A stretch of 64,000 nt of DNA, from positions 2,356,001-2,420,000 of the forward strand of contig NZ_JAPENX010000001.1 of NCBI RefSeq assembly GCF_026341815.1, given 5' to 3'. The notes below the pieces were generated by a model, which was not told where the DNA came from, did not search any database, and saw only the letters and a list, made by a program, of their open reading frames with translations. Below are positions 45,341 through 54,216 of the stretch, in pieces (position 1 is the first letter of the stretch; each line of letters opens with the position of its first letter). This DNA is from Streptomyces sp. NBC_00572. Its GTDB lineage: Bacteria; Actinomycetota; Actinomycetes; Streptomycetales; Streptomycetaceae. The position numbers and the translations under genes were made by a program.

Positions 45341-46762
45341 ATGCCGCCGCTCCACCAGGGGCCCGCCGCGTCCCCCTCCGAGCCCGAACGCCGACTCGCG
45401 CTCAACCCCTTCTTCGGCGCGGCCGACCCGGTCGGCGGCATGACCGAGGCCCCGCCCCGCCACCGGATGCCCGACGGCCCGCTGCCCCCGGCCAACGCCT
45501 ATCAGCTCGTCCACGACGAGCTGATGCTCGACGGCAACTCCCGGCTCAACCTCGCCACCTTCGTCACCACCTGGATGGAGCCCCAGGCCGGGGTCCTGAT
45601 GGGCGAGTGCCGCGACAAGAACATGATCGACAAGGACGAGTACCCGCGCACCGCCGAACTGGAACGCCGCTGCGTGGCCATGCTCGCCGACCTGTGGAAC
45701 GCCCCGGACCCGGCCACGGCCGTCGGCTGTTCCACCACCGGCTCCAGCGAGGCCTGCATGCTCGCCGGCATGGCCCTCAAGCGCCGCTGGACCAAGCGGA
45801 ACGCCGACCGCTACCCGGGCACCGCCCGCCCCAACCTGGTCATGGGCGCCAACGTCCAGGTCTGCTGGGACAAGTTCTGCAACTTCTGGGAAGTCGAGCC
45901 CCGGCTCGTCCCCATGGAGGGCGACCGCTTCCACCTCGACGCCGAGTCCGCCGCCGCGCTCTGCGACGAGAACACCATCGGCGTCGTCGCCGTCCTCGGC
46001 TCGACCTTCGACGGCTCCTACGAACCCGTAGCCGAGATCTGCGCCGCTCTGGACGCCCTCCAGGAACGCACCGGTCTCGACATCCCCGTCCACGTCGACG
46101 GCGCCTCCGGCGCCATGGTCGCCCCGTTCCTCGACGACGATCTCGTGTGGGACTTCCGGCTGCCCCGCGTCTCCTCCATCAACACCTCCGGTCACAAGTA
46201 CGGCCTGGTCTACCCGGGCGTCGGCTGGGCCCTGTGGCGCTCGCCCGCCGAACTCCCCGAGGAGCTCGTCTTCCGCGTCAACTACCTGGGCGGCGACATG
46301 CCCACCTTCGCCCTCAACTTCTCCCGGCCGGGCGCCCAGGTCGTCGCGCAGTACTACACGTTCCTCAGGCTCGGCCGGGAGGGCTACCGGGCGGTGCAGC
46401 AGACCTCCCGGGACATCGCCCGCGGCCTCGCCGAACGGATCGAGGCCACGGGCGACTTCCGGCTCCTCACCCGCGGCGACCAACTGCCCGTCTTCGCCTT
46501 CACCACCGCCCCCGACGTCACCTCCTTCGACGTCTTCGACGTCTCCCGCCGCCTCCGCGAACGGGGCTGGCTGGTCCCCGCCTACACCTTCCCCGCCAAC
46601 CGCGAGGATTTGTCCGTCCTGCGTGTGGTCTGCCGCAACGGCTTCTCCGCCGACCTGGCCGGGCTCCTCATCGAGGACCTGGGCCGACTGCTGCCCGACC
46701 TGCGGCGCCAGTCCCATCCGCTCACCCACGACAAGAGCGCGGAGACCTCCTTCCACCACTAG
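45341..46762 (+). CDS. gadB: Glutamate decarboxylase
   Basis: A 473-residue PLP enzyme that converts glutamate to GABA while consuming a proton. Family features include NLATFVTTWMEPQA, VGCSTTGSSEACMLAGMALKRRW, VHVDGASGAMVAPF and the PLP lysine Lys286 in SINTSGHKYGLVYPGVGW. ATG 45341 has AGAAGGAG upstream. The C-terminus ends HPLTHDKSAETSFHH, near the His-containing tail that gates activity by pH in E. coli GadB. Next to the chloride channel gene this suggests an acid-stress module; no GadC antiporter gene is in the window. Confidence 0.96.
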   Translation: MPPLHQGPAASPSEPERRLALNPFFGAADPVGGMTEAPPRHRMPDGPLPPANAYQLVHDELMLDGNSRLNLATFVTTWMEPQAGVLMGECRDKNMIDKDEYPRTAELERRCVAMLADLWNAPDPATAVGCSTTGSSEACMLAGMALKRRWTKRNADRYPGTARPNLVMGANVQVCWDKFCNFWEVEPRLVPMEGDRFHLDAESAAALCDENTIGVVAVLGSTFDGSYEPVAEICAALDALQERTGLDIPVHVDGASGAMVAPFLDDDLVWDFRLPRVSSINTSGHKYGLVYPGVGWALWRSPAELPEELVFRVNYLGGDMPTFALNFSRPGAQVVAQYYTFLRLGREGYRAVQQTSRDIARGLAERIEATGDFRLLTRGDQLPVFAFTTAPDVTSFDVFDVSRRLRERGWLVPAYTFPANREDLSVLRVVCRNGFSADLAGLLIEDLGRLLPDLRRQSHPLTHDKSAETSFHH

Positions 46763-46831
46763 GGGCTGTCTGACCATTCCCGTCGGATCAGGGTCTGACC
46801 CGCCCTGGAGCGACTGCCGCGAGCCGCCCGG

Positions 46832-48118
46832 TCAGTTACCGGCCGGGTCCTCGCAGGCCAGCTGGAACTCCGACCAGCGCACCCCGTCCAGAGTCAGCGC
46901 GTACTGGCAGGGCGTTCCCTCGCGCAGCAGGCCCAGCGGGGTGCGGCGGGTGTGCTGCGTCCCGTCGCCGAGACGGACGAACGTACGGCCGCCGTCCACG
47001 CTCTCGTACCCCGAAAGCTCCGTGCCGATCTCCACCCGGCCACCGGGCCCCGGGACCGGCAGGCCGAGCAGGCTGCGAGGCTGCTCGCTCGGCCCCGTCG
47101 TCCACATCCGCTGCCAGGTCCTGCCCCCGTCCACGGAACGGTGCAGCGCCCGCATCGGGTTCTTGACGGGCTCACCACCGGCCAACTCCCCCATCTCCGC
47201 CGCGTACACCGCGTCCCTGCCCACCGCCACCGACGTGTGCCATCCGGGGCTTGTGGCGGGACTCGGCAGCCGGCTGACCGTCCAGCCACGCCCCCCGTCC
47301 CGGGAGACGGCGACCGCCGCCCGCCCCGACAGCGGGTCCGTGCCCGAGACCCACCAGGACCCGTCGGGCTCCGGCTGCTCCTGGGGGCGTGGATGCGCCC
47401 CCAGCAAGGGCACCCGGGCCAGCGCCCGGCGTCGCCCGTCCTGCGGCGAGACCACCACGAGCCGGTGCCGCTCGCAGTCGTCCGGCAGGGCCCCGGAGGG
47501 CACGGCACAGTCGGTGTCGAGCACCGCCCCGGCGGGTATCTCCGGGGTCGTCCCGACCGTACGCCGGTCGCCCGCCCGCCAGTTGCGCCCGCCGTCCTTC
47601 GTGAACCAGGTCCGCGCGCCCGGCTCGGCGCCGCCCTCCTCGACGAGCGCCCGGCCGGGGCCGAGGGGCAGCAGGTTCGCCGATATGCCCTCCGTCCCCG
47701 ACACCTGCGGCAGCGGGGACCTCCGCAGCACCCATTCCCTCGCCCCGGCGTCCCGCACGGCCACGTACTGCCGGCAGAAGCCGTTCGCCGGGACCACCGG
47801 GTCACTCACGCACGAGGCGAGCAGCGCGAACCCGCTGCCGTCCCGCGCGAACCCCAGACTGTGCGCCCAGCCGGGCAGCCCCGGCGCGGACGGGACCTCG
47901 GGCGGCGCCCCGAACAGTCCCGGATCCGGACGCGCCACCTGACCCTTGCCGGCCGCCCCCGAGGCGCCCGAACTCCCCGAACTCCCCGAACTCCCCGAAC
48001 TCCCCGAACTCCCCGAACCGCCTTCCACCACACCCGACTTCGACCCCGTACACCCGCTCAGCACCACCAACACCAGCGCCACGACGGCGCCGGCCACTCC
48101 TCCCACGGGCCTGCGCAT
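46832..48118 (-). CDS. Secreted lipoprotein with BNR/sialidase-like beta-propeller repeats
   Basis: A 428-residue protein. The signal peptide ends in lipobox LSGC (Cys23). A (GSS)n linker at about residues 35-53 tethers the domain. The remainder carries repeated Asp-box-like motifs: WFTKDGGRNW, AVSRDGGRGW, HRSVDGGRTW and YESVDGGRTF, typical of six-bladed beta-propellers. No sialidase catalytic set is obvious, so it is probably a binding protein. The ATG at 48118 has GGGGGA upstream. The linker is encoded by a 9-bp tandem repeat. Confidence 0.85.
   Translation of the reverse strand: MRRPVGGVAGAVVALVLVVLSGCTGSKSGVVEGGSGSSGSSGSSGSSGSSGASGAAGKGQVARPDPGLFGAPPEVPSAPGLPGWAHSLGFARDGSGFALLASCVSDPVVPANGFCRQYVAVRDAGAREWVLRRSPLPQVSGTEGISANLLPLGPGRALVEEGGAEPGARTWFTKDGGRNWRAGDRRTVGTTPEIPAGAVLDTDCAVPSGALPDDCERHRLVVVSPQDGRRRALARVPLLGAHPRPQEQPEPDGSWWVSGTDPLSGRAAVAVSRDGGRGWTVSRLPSPATSPGWHTSVAVGRDAVYAAEMGELAGGEPVKNPMRALHRSVDGGRTWQRMWTTGPSEQPRSLLGLPVPGPGGRVEIGTELSGYESVDGGRTFVRLGDGTQHTRRTPLGLLREGTPCQYALTLDGVRWSEFQLACEDPAGN
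47970..48014. repeat. 9-bp tandem repeat, five copies, encoding a Gly-Ser-Ser linker
   Basis: gaactcccc repeated five times without change. On the coding strand it reads GGG AGT TCG per unit, giving the flexible linker of the lipoprotein. Perfect identity suggests recent expansion and likely length variation between strains without frameshift. Confidence 0.9.
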
Positions 48119-48210
48119 CGCACGTCCCCCTGTCCTCCCTCGGGCGGTCCGCGGTGAACCGCTGCTTTGAATACACCGCTCACCGCCCCCGGGTTCCCAC
48201 CTCCGCGCCG

Positions 48211-48975
48211 CTACTTCCCGAGCCGCCCGAACTTCCGTACCGCCAGTGGGAAGAAGACCGCCAGGAGCACCAGCGGCCACACCACCGCCGCCCAGATGTG
48301 CCCCGGCTCGCCGCCCGGATTGCCGAAGAGGTCACGGACCGCCGTCGCGGTCGCCGACATCGGGTTCCACTCCACGAACGTGCCGAGCCAGCCCGGCATC
48401 GAGTCCGGCGAGGCGAAGGCGTTGGAGAGGAAGCCGATGGGCCAGACCAGGATCTGCACCGCCTGCACCAGCTCGGCCCGCCCCGCGACCAGGGCGAGGA
48501 AGATCCCGATCCACAGCATCGCGAAACGCAGCAGGAGCAGCAGCCCCAGGGCCCCCAGGGTGCCGGCGAGGCCCCCGCTCGCCCGCCAGCCGATCGCGTA
48601 CCCGACGCCGACCATCACGAGCAGCCCCACCGTCGACTGGAGCATGTCGGCGGCCGCCCGCCCCACGAGCACCGCGCCGTCGGTCATCGGCATCGCCCGG
48701 AACCGGTCGATCACGCCCTTGTTCAGGTCCTGCGTCACCGCCGTCATGGTGCCTTCGAGCCCGAACACCATGGTCAGCGTGAGCATCCCGGGCACCAGGA
48801 AGTCGACGTAGTCGCCGTCGACGCTCCGGCCGCCGCCGACCAGATAGCCGAACATCAGCAGCATCATCACCGGGAACACGAGCCCGACCAGGACCTGTAC
48901 CGGCTGCCGCGCCCAGTGCGCCAGTTCCCGGCGGGTCATCGTCCAGCAGTCGCTCACCACGTACGCGGCGCTCAT
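48211..48975 (-). CDS. ABC-2 type drug exporter permease (DrrB-like)
   Basis: A 254-residue protein with six hydrophobic segments and the ABC-2 signature ([76 protein letters not shown]). It matches the DrrB/daunorubicin-resistance permease family. The ATG overlaps the stop of the ATPase gene by 4 bases (48972-48975). It forms an exporter with that ATPase; substrate unknown. Probably repressed by the PadR-type regulator upstream. Confidence 0.92.
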   Translation of the reverse strand: MSAAYVVSDCWTMTRRELAHWARQPVQVLVGLVFPVMMLLMFGYLVGGGRSVDGDYVDFLVPGMLTLTMVFGLEGTMTAVTQDLNKGVIDRFRAMPMTDGAVLVGRAAADMLQSTVGLLVMVGVGYAIGWRASGGLAGTLGALGLLLLLRFAMLWIGIFLALVAGRAELVQAVQILVWPIGFLSNAFASPDSMPGWLGTFVEWNPMSATATAVRDLFGNPGGEPGHIWAAVVWPLVLLAVFFPLAVRKFGRLGK

Positions 48976-49940
48976 GCCGCCACCTCCTTCCGCGGGGACG
49001 ACTCCCCGTCCGTCAGATGCAGGAAGACCTCGTCCAGCGTCGGCCGCCGCAGGGCGATGTCCTCCGCCTCGATCCCCGCCTCGCCCAGCGCCCGCACGGT
49101 CTCGGCGAGCGAGGCCATCCGGTCCGCCACCGGCGCGCTGAGCCGCCGCCGGTCGGCGTCCACGCTCACCTCGGACCGGGCCGCGGGCAGCAGCCGGGCC
49201 GCCTCGTCGAGCCGTGCCCCGTCCCGTACGACCACGTCGATCCGGTCCACACCGACCCGCGCCTTGAGCTCGTCGGCCGTGCCGTCCGCGACGATCCGCC
49301 CCTGGTCCACGACCGAGATCCGGTCGGCGAGCCGGTCGGCCTCCTCCAGGTACTGCGTGGTCAGCAGCACCGTGGTGCCCCCGCCGACGAGCGAGCGCAC
49401 CGACTCCCAGACCTCGCCACGCCCGCGTGGGTCGAGTCCCGTCGTCGGCTCGTCGAGGAACAGCACCTCGGGCTCCGTGATCAGCGAGGCCGCCAGGTCG
49501 AGCCGCCGCCGCATGCCGCCGCTGAACTGCTTGACCGGCTTGCGGCCGGTGCGTGTGAGGCCGAAGCGCTCCAGGAGCTCGTCGGCCCGCGTGCCCGCGC
49601 GCCGCGCGCCCAGGTGGTGGAGCCGGCCGAACATCTCCAGGTTCTGTCGGCCGCCCAGCTCCTCGTCGAGGGCCGCGTGCTGCCCGAGCAGCCCGATCCG
49701 CCGCCGCACCTCCCGGGCCTCGGTCCGTACGTCGTGTCCCGCCACCCGCACCAGGCCCTCGTCGTGGCGCAGCAGGGTGGCCAGGATCCGTACCGTCGTG
49801 GTCTTGCCCGCGCCGTTGGGCCCGAGCAGGCCGTGGACGGTGCCGCGCCGGACGGTGAGGTCGAGGCCTGCCAGGGCGTCCTTCTCGCCGTACCGCTTGC
49901 GCGCGCCCTCCACGAGGATCACGTCGCCAGTCACCGTCAT
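48972..49940 (-). CDS. Drug exporter ABC ATPase (DrrA-like)
   Basis: A 322-residue ABC ATPase: [17 protein letters not shown] (Walker A), [17 protein letters not shown] (signature), [16 protein letters not shown] (Walker B), [13 protein letters not shown] (switch). The C-terminal DrrA-type extension ([16 protein letters not shown]) and the helix [17 protein letters not shown] are present. ATG 49940 ([12 protein letters not shown]) has GGGAGG 8 bases upstream; an earlier in-frame ATG at 49970 overlaps the operator and is rejected. An operator palindrome lies 24 bases upstream. Confidence 0.93.
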   Translation of the reverse strand: MTVTGDVILVEGARKRYGEKDALAGLDLTVRRGTVHGLLGPNGAGKTTTVRILATLLRHDEGLVRVAGHDVRTEAREVRRRIGLLGQHAALDEELGGRQNLEMFGRLHHLGARRAGTRADELLERFGLTRTGRKPVKQFSGGMRRRLDLAASLITEPEVLFLDEPTTGLDPRGRGEVWESVRSLVGGGTTVLLTTQYLEEADRLADRISVVDQGRIVADGTADELKARVGVDRIDVVVRDGARLDEAARLLPAARSEVSVDADRRRLSAPVADRMASLAETVRALGEAGIEAEDIALRRPTLDEVFLHLTDGESSPRKEVAA

Positions 49941-49963
49941 GTCGATTCCTCCCGAAATGCTCG

Positions 49964-49979
49964 TAGTCAAATTTGACCA
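49964..49979. promoter_or_regulatory. PadR-type operator 1, upstream of the exporter genes
   Basis: tagtcaaatttgacca with a perfect 12-bp palindrome GTCAAATTTGAC (49966-49977). The same TAGTCAA-NN-TTGA pattern occurs at 50020 and 50685. It is 24 bases upstream of the ATPase start, a position suited to block transcription. Confidence 0.75.
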
Positions 49980-50019
49980 CTTGCCCGCCGACGGAGGAAG
50001 GTATGCCCTCCCGGGCCTC

Positions 50020-50035
50020 TAGTCAAACTTGATTA
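50020..50035. promoter_or_regulatory. PadR-type operator 2, between regulator and exporter genes
   Basis: tagtcaaacttgatta, half-sites GTCAA/TTGA as in the other two sites. It lies between the padR stop (50058) and operator 1, 56 bp from operator 1. Confidence 0.65.
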
Positions 50036-50057
50036 GCAACTACTCCCGCGCACCCGA

Positions 50058-50672
50058 TCAGCTCGCAAAGGGGTTCTCCTCCCCCTCGGCGAGGACGCCC
50101 ACGAAGGGATCGCCCTCCCCCGCGAACACGTACGCCCCACCCTCGATCCGCTCGATCAGACCGAGCGTCCACTCCTTGCCGGCGTCCGCCGAGTGGACCC
50201 ACATGTGCATGATCTCGCCGATGTGCCCGAGCTGACCGGGGCCGCCCTCGGGCGTGTAGTACTCCGTGACCGCGGCCCGCCACTCGTCGAGCGCCCGCAC
50301 CCGCTGCCGCAGCAGCTCCGCGGCCTCCGCGCGGGGCAGGTCCACGATGAAGCCGATGCCCGCCGACAGGACGTCCATCTTCTGGTCGTACGTGGTCAGC
50401 GCCTCGCGCAGCAGCGCGAAGTACTCCTCGGTGCCGCGCTCCGTCAGCTCGTACTCCACGCGCGGCGGACCGCCCACCGCGCTCGGCGCGACCTCGTGCG
50501 CGTGCAGCAGTCCCTGCTTCGCCATCTGCTTCAGCGCGTGATAGATCGAGCCGGGCTTGGCATGGGACCACTCGTGCGCGCCCCAGTACTCCAGGTCGTT
50601 GCGGACCTGGTAACCGTGGGCGCGGCCGTGCTGCTTCACCGCGCCCAGGACGAGCAGTCGGATCGCCGACAT
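50058..50672 (-). CDS. PadR-family transcriptional regulator
   Basis: A 204-residue protein. The N-terminal winged helix (residues ~3-85) reads IRLLVLGAVKQHGRAHGYQVRNDLE, GSIYHALKQMAKQGLLHAHEV and RVEYELTERGTEEYFALL, the PadR signature. A Vir_act_alpha_C-type helical dimerisation region follows. It precedes the DrrAB-like exporter genes on the same strand; such regulators (for example LmrR) repress a linked drug exporter and bind its substrates. An operator sits 13 bases upstream of its start, so it is probably autoregulated. Confidence 0.92.
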   Translation of the reverse strand: MSAIRLLVLGAVKQHGRAHGYQVRNDLEYWGAHEWSHAKPGSIYHALKQMAKQGLLHAHEVAPSAVGGPPRVEYELTERGTEEYFALLREALTTYDQKMDVLSAGIGFIVDLPRAEAAELLRQRVRALDEWRAAVTEYYTPEGGPGQLGHIGEIMHMWVHSADAGKEWTLGLIERIEGGAYVFAGEGDPFVGVLAEGEENPFAS

Positions 50673-50684
50673 CGCCGCACCTCC

Positions 50685-50700
50685 TAGTCAATCTTGACCA
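50685..50700. promoter_or_regulatory. PadR-type operator 3, upstream of padR
   Basis: tagtcaatcttgacca, matching operators 1 and 2 in both half-sites (GTCAA/TTGAC). It ends 13 bases upstream of the padR start and abuts the ribosome site AGGAGG, consistent with autorepression. Confidence 0.75.
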
Positions 50701-50728
50701 GAGTACGCGCGCGGTGGCCACGCGCGCG

Positions 50729-50751
50729 GGGCCGCTCGGAGAGCGGCCCCG
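50729..50751 (-). terminator. Hairpin after the DinB-family gene
   Basis: A perfect 10-bp stem, ggggccgctc (50729-50738) and gagcggcccc (50742-50751), loop gga. It lies 12 bases after the stop of the leftward gene at 50764 and upstream of padR. There is no T run, as is common in high-GC genomes. Confidence 0.7.
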
Positions 50752-50763
50752 ACCCGCTCACGT

Positions 50764-51306
50764 TCAGCCCCGGCCCTGCTCCGCCGCGATCAGCTCGAAG
50801 GAGGTCTTGCCGTCCAGGGACTCGCGGACGACATCCGCGTGCCCCGCGTGCCGACCGGCCTCCTGCACCAGGTGGAGCAGCATCCAGCGGATCGAGACCC
50901 GTCCGTCCGCGGGGAACCAGGGCGCCTTGGGCAGCGGGAAGGTGTCGTCCAGGCTCGGCACCGAGCGGACGAACTCCTCGGTCTCCTTCGCCACGCCCGC
51001 CCAGAACTCCACGATCTCCGGGATCGTCTCCTCCTTCACGAGCCGGAAGCCCTCGCCCCAGGTCTCCTCGGTGCGCGCCCGCTCGTTCGGCTGCTGCTGC
51101 GCCAGCCGGAGCCAGTTCAGCTCGACTTCGGCGACGTGCTTGAGCAGGCCGGAGAGGCTGAGTTCGCTGGCGCTGGGGCGACTCGCCGCCTGCTCCTCGC
51201 TGAGGCCGAGGAGCGAGCGGCGGATCGCGGCACGCTGGGCCTCGACGAAGTTGAGGAGCGCGCCGCGCTCGTCGCCGTGAGCCTCCGTGGGAACAAGAGC
51301 CACCAT
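50764..51306 (-). CDS. DinB-superfamily protein (DUF664-like)
   Basis: A 180-residue four-helix-bundle protein. The metal-binding histidines characteristic of DinB/mycothiol-dependent enzymes are in LLKHVAEVELNWL and LLHLVQEAGRHAGHADVVRE. Actinobacterial members include mycothiol S-transferases, so a thiol-dependent detoxification role is plausible, but this protein's substrate is unknown. Start MVALVPTEAHG at 51306. A hairpin terminator follows. No operon partner. Confidence 0.85.
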   Translation of the reverse strand: MVALVPTEAHGDERGALLNFVEAQRAAIRRSLLGLSEEQAASRPSASELSLSGLLKHVAEVELNWLRLAQQQPNERARTEETWGEGFRLVKEETIPEIVEFWAGVAKETEEFVRSVPSLDDTFPLPKAPWFPADGRVSIRWMLLHLVQEAGRHAGHADVVRESLDGKTSFELIAAEQGRG

Positions 51307-51455
51307 GATGTCCGCCTTCCGTACGCCTACGCAGATGGGTGCCGGGGAGGCCTTGGCCTTTCGCCCTCGGCCCTTCCGACACCCATCAAGTTACGGACCC
51401 TTGCGGACAAGTGCTGTCCTCAACGAGAAATCAGCCGGCTCGGAAATCAGCCGAC

Positions 51456-52913
51456 TCAGAAGGGGAATCGGCTCCGGCCGTGCTGGATCGAGATCCACTT
51501 CTGGGTGGTGAAGCTCTCCACCATCGCCTCGCCGTTGAGCCGCCCGATGCCCGAGTGCTTCTCGCCGCCGAAGGGCACGATCGGCTCGTCGTGCACGGTG
51601 CCGTCGTTGATGTGGATCATGCCGGTGTGCACGCGCTTGGCGAGTCGCACACCCCGCTCGATGTCACCCGTGTGGACGGCACCGCTGAGCCCGTACGGGG
51701 TGTCGTTGGCGATCCGCACGGCCTCGTCCTCGCCGTCGAACGGGACGATCAGGGCGACCGGGCCGAAGATCTCCTGGCCCAGGATCGGGGCGTCCGGGGC
51801 GAAGCCGGTGAGGACGGACGGGGAGACGAGGTTGCCGTCGACCGTGCCGTGCAGGAGCGCCGTCGCGCCGGCCTCGACCGTCTGGTCGACGAGCGAGGAG
51901 ACGGCCTCCGCCTGCTGGGAGTTGATGAGCGGACCGATGTGGGTGGCGGGGTCGGCCGGGTCGCCGACGCGCAGGGTCTTCACCTTCGCCACGAACTTCT
52001 CGGTGAACTCCTCCTCCACCGTCCGGTCCACCAGGATCCGGTTGGCGGCCATGCAGACCTGGCCCTGGTGCACGAAGCGGCTGAAGACGGCCGCGTCCAC
52101 CGCGTAGTCGACGTCGGCGTCGTCGAGGACGATCAGGGCGCTGTTGCCGCCGAGTTCGAGGACGGCGTGCTTGAAGTTCTGCGCGCAGACCGTGGCGACG
52201 TGACGGCCGACCTTGTCGGAGCCGGTGAAGGAGATGACCTTCGGGATCGGGTGGGTCAGGAGCGCGTCGCCGATCTCGGCGATGTCGGTGACGACGACGT
52301 TCAGCAGACCGGCCGGCAGGCCGGCTTCCTCCAGGACCTTGGCGACGAGGGTGCCGCCGCAGATCGGGGTGTTCTGGTGCGGCTTGAGGACGACCGCGTT
52401 GCCGAGCGCGAGCGCGGGCGCGACCGACTTGATCGAGAGGAGGAAGGGGAAGTTGAACGGCGAGATGACACCGACGACGCCGACCGGGACGCGGTAGACG
52501 CGGTTCTCCTTGCCGTCGACCGGGGACGGCAGGATGCGGCCCTCGGGACGCAGCGCCAGCTGCACCGCCTCGCGCAGGAACTCCTTGGCGAGGTGCAGCT
52601 CGAAGGCCGCCTTGAGACGGGTGCCGCCGAGCTCGGCGACGATCGTCTCGGCGATCTCCTCCTCGCGGTCCTCGACGATCCGCAGGGCCCGCTCGAAGAC
52701 GAGCCGGCGCGTGTACGGGTTGGTCTCGGCCCACTCGGCCTGGGCGCGCTCGGCGGCGCGGTAGGCGCGGTCGACCTCACCGGCGGTGGCGACGGTGATC
52801 GACGCGAGCTTCTCCCCGGTGTACGGGTTGAAGTCGATGATGTCCCACGAGCCGCTGCCGGGCTTCCACTCGCCGTCGATGTACTGGTGGGCCAGGTCGG
52901 TGAAGTGCGACAT
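51456..52913 (-). CDS. NAD(P)-dependent aldehyde dehydrogenase
   Basis: A 485-residue ALDH. Motifs: VGVISPFNFPFLLSIKSVAPAL (Asn of the active site), VISFTGSDKVGRHVA (cofactor loop), AVLELGGNSALIVL (general base Glu), RFVHQGQVCMAANRILV (nucleophile Cys, near 290) and GQEIFGPVALIVPF. It most resembles benzaldehyde/vanillin-type ALDHs, but the substrate is uncertain. The short gap region at 51427-51457 has two imperfect 15-bp copies of gaaatcagccg. Monocistronic. Confidence 0.94.
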   Translation of the reverse strand: MSHFTDLAHQYIDGEWKPGSGSWDIIDFNPYTGEKLASITVATAGEVDRAYRAAERAQAEWAETNPYTRRLVFERALRIVEDREEEIAETIVAELGGTRLKAAFELHLAKEFLREAVQLALRPEGRILPSPVDGKENRVYRVPVGVVGVISPFNFPFLLSIKSVAPALALGNAVVLKPHQNTPICGGTLVAKVLEEAGLPAGLLNVVVTDIAEIGDALLTHPIPKVISFTGSDKVGRHVATVCAQNFKHAVLELGGNSALIVLDDADVDYAVDAAVFSRFVHQGQVCMAANRILVDRTVEEEFTEKFVAKVKTLRVGDPADPATHIGPLINSQQAEAVSSLVDQTVEAGATALLHGTVDGNLVSPSVLTGFAPDAPILGQEIFGPVALIVPFDGEDEAVRIANDTPYGLSGAVHTGDIERGVRLAKRVHTGMIHINDGTVHDEPIVPFGGEKHSGIGRLNGEAMVESFTTQKWISIQHGRSRFPF

Positions 52914-53031
52914 GGATCGAGACCCCTTCTACCCGCTCTACGTCTGTACGGATGACAGAAGCGACGCTGAGACGCCGCGACACGGAGACGTCGCGACGCC
53001 GGAACTGATGTCACGTCATCGTACTGATGTG

Positions 53032-53910
53032 TCAGGTGAGTTGGAGGAGTCCTCGGAGAAGGTCCCGGCTTTCGGCCGGATCCGGGCCTTCCTTCTGCAG
53101 TCGCTCCATCACGCGCTGGTACTGGGCGACCTCCTCGCGCTTGTCGAGGTAGAGGGCGCTGGTGAGCTGCTCCAGGTAGACGATGTCGGAGAGGTCGGAC
53201 TCGGGGAAGCTCAGCATCGTGAACGCGCCGCTCTCGCCGGCATGGCCGCCGAAGCTGAAGGGCATGACCTGGAGCGTGACGCCCGGGTGTTCGGAGATCT
53301 CGATGAGATGCCTCAACTGCCCCTGCATGACGGCCCGGTCGCCGTAGGGGCGGCGCAGCGCCGCCTCGTCGAGGACGGCGTGGAACTGCGGGGCGCGCTC
53401 GGAGACGAGGACCTTCTGCCGTTCGAGGCGCAGGGCGACCCGGCGGTCGATCTCGGCGGCGGGGGCGTCGGGCATGCCCCGGGTGACGACGGCCTGGGCG
53501 TACGCCTCGGTCTGCAACAGGCCGTGGACGAACTGCACTTCGTAGACGCGGATGAGGGAGGCGGCGCCTTCGAGGCCGATGTACGTCTGGAACCAGCCGG
53601 GCAGGACGTCGCCGAAGCTGTGCCACCAGCCGGCGACGTTGGCCTCGCGGGCGAGCCCGAGGAGCGAGCCGCGCTCGGCCTCGTCCCCGACGCCGTACAG
53701 CGTGAGCAGATCCTCTACGTCCCTGGCCTTGAAGCTCACCCGTCCCAACTCCATGCGGCTGATCTTGGATTCGGACGCGCGGATCGAGTAGCCGGCCGCC
53801 TCGCGGGTGATCCCGCGCGACTCGCGCAACCGCCTCAGCTGGGAGCCCAGCAGGATGCGCCGCACCACACTCCCGCTCGCTCCGCCCGATTCGCCTGCGG
53901 TTGCGGTCAC
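53032..53910 (-). CDS. XRE-family helix-turn-helix regulator with DUF5753 domain (Scr1/WhiJ type)
   Basis: A 292-residue protein. The N-terminal helix-turn-helix (about 20-75) is LGSQLRRLRESRGITREAAGYSIRASESKISRMELGR. The DUF5753 C-terminal domain follows (YIGLEGAASLIRVYEVQFVHGLLQTEAYAQAVV to SALYLDKREEVAQYQRVMERL). GTG 53910 has a GGAG ribosome site. Proteins of this family act with DUF397 partners and ATPase-like regulators in Streptomyces development and antibiotic production. Both partner types are encoded just beyond it. Confidence 0.93.
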   Translation of the reverse strand: MTATAGESGGASGSVVRRILLGSQLRRLRESRGITREAAGYSIRASESKISRMELGRVSFKARDVEDLLTLYGVGDEAERGSLLGLAREANVAGWWHSFGDVLPGWFQTYIGLEGAASLIRVYEVQFVHGLLQTEAYAQAVVTRGMPDAPAAEIDRRVALRLERQKVLVSERAPQFHAVLDEAALRRPYGDRAVMQGQLRHLIEISEHPGVTLQVMPFSFGGHAGESGAFTMLSFPESDLSDIVYLEQLTSALYLDKREEVAQYQRVMERLQKEGPDPAESRDLLRGLLQLT

Positions 53911-54216
53911 GGCTCCAGCCTCCCCTTTACGGTGTCGAGCCCCCGTCGAGCCCCGGATTCTGCCACCAAACGCTTCAGCGCGTACACATTCGATTACGGA
54001 AAGACGGCGACTTCCGGGCAGCCGCGGAAAGTTCCCCCCGACCGGGGGACGACTTATGCACAGATTAGGCACGGGGGCGGACAGGTCCGGCGCGTGCACG
54101 TGCATCTGCCCTTGCATCCAGTGGTCGCATTCGGAACCATGGACCCCGCGCAGCCGCGTGCTCGTTCGTGTTGTCGTGTTGTCGCACCACAGTCGCGATT
54201 CCCGGGAGTGCCTCGC
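53911..54216. promoter_or_regulatory. 306-bp divergent control region with shared 26-bp element (copy A, 54093-54118)
   Basis: No gene. It holds divergent promoters for the helix-turn-helix gene and the ATPase regulator. Copy A at 54093-54118 begins cgtgcacgtgcatctgc and ends tgcatc; it includes the perfect palindrome TGCACGTGCA (54095-54104). It matches 24 of 26 positions of copy B upstream of the DUF397 gene, in the same orientation relative to the downstream gene. A tandem 8-bp repeat cgtgttgt lies at 54167-54182. Confidence 0.6.

Noticed and set aside
46763..46831. ggggctgtctgac motif after gadB resembling an insertion sequence end
   Set aside because: No matching inverted end, target duplication or transposase gene in the surroundings.
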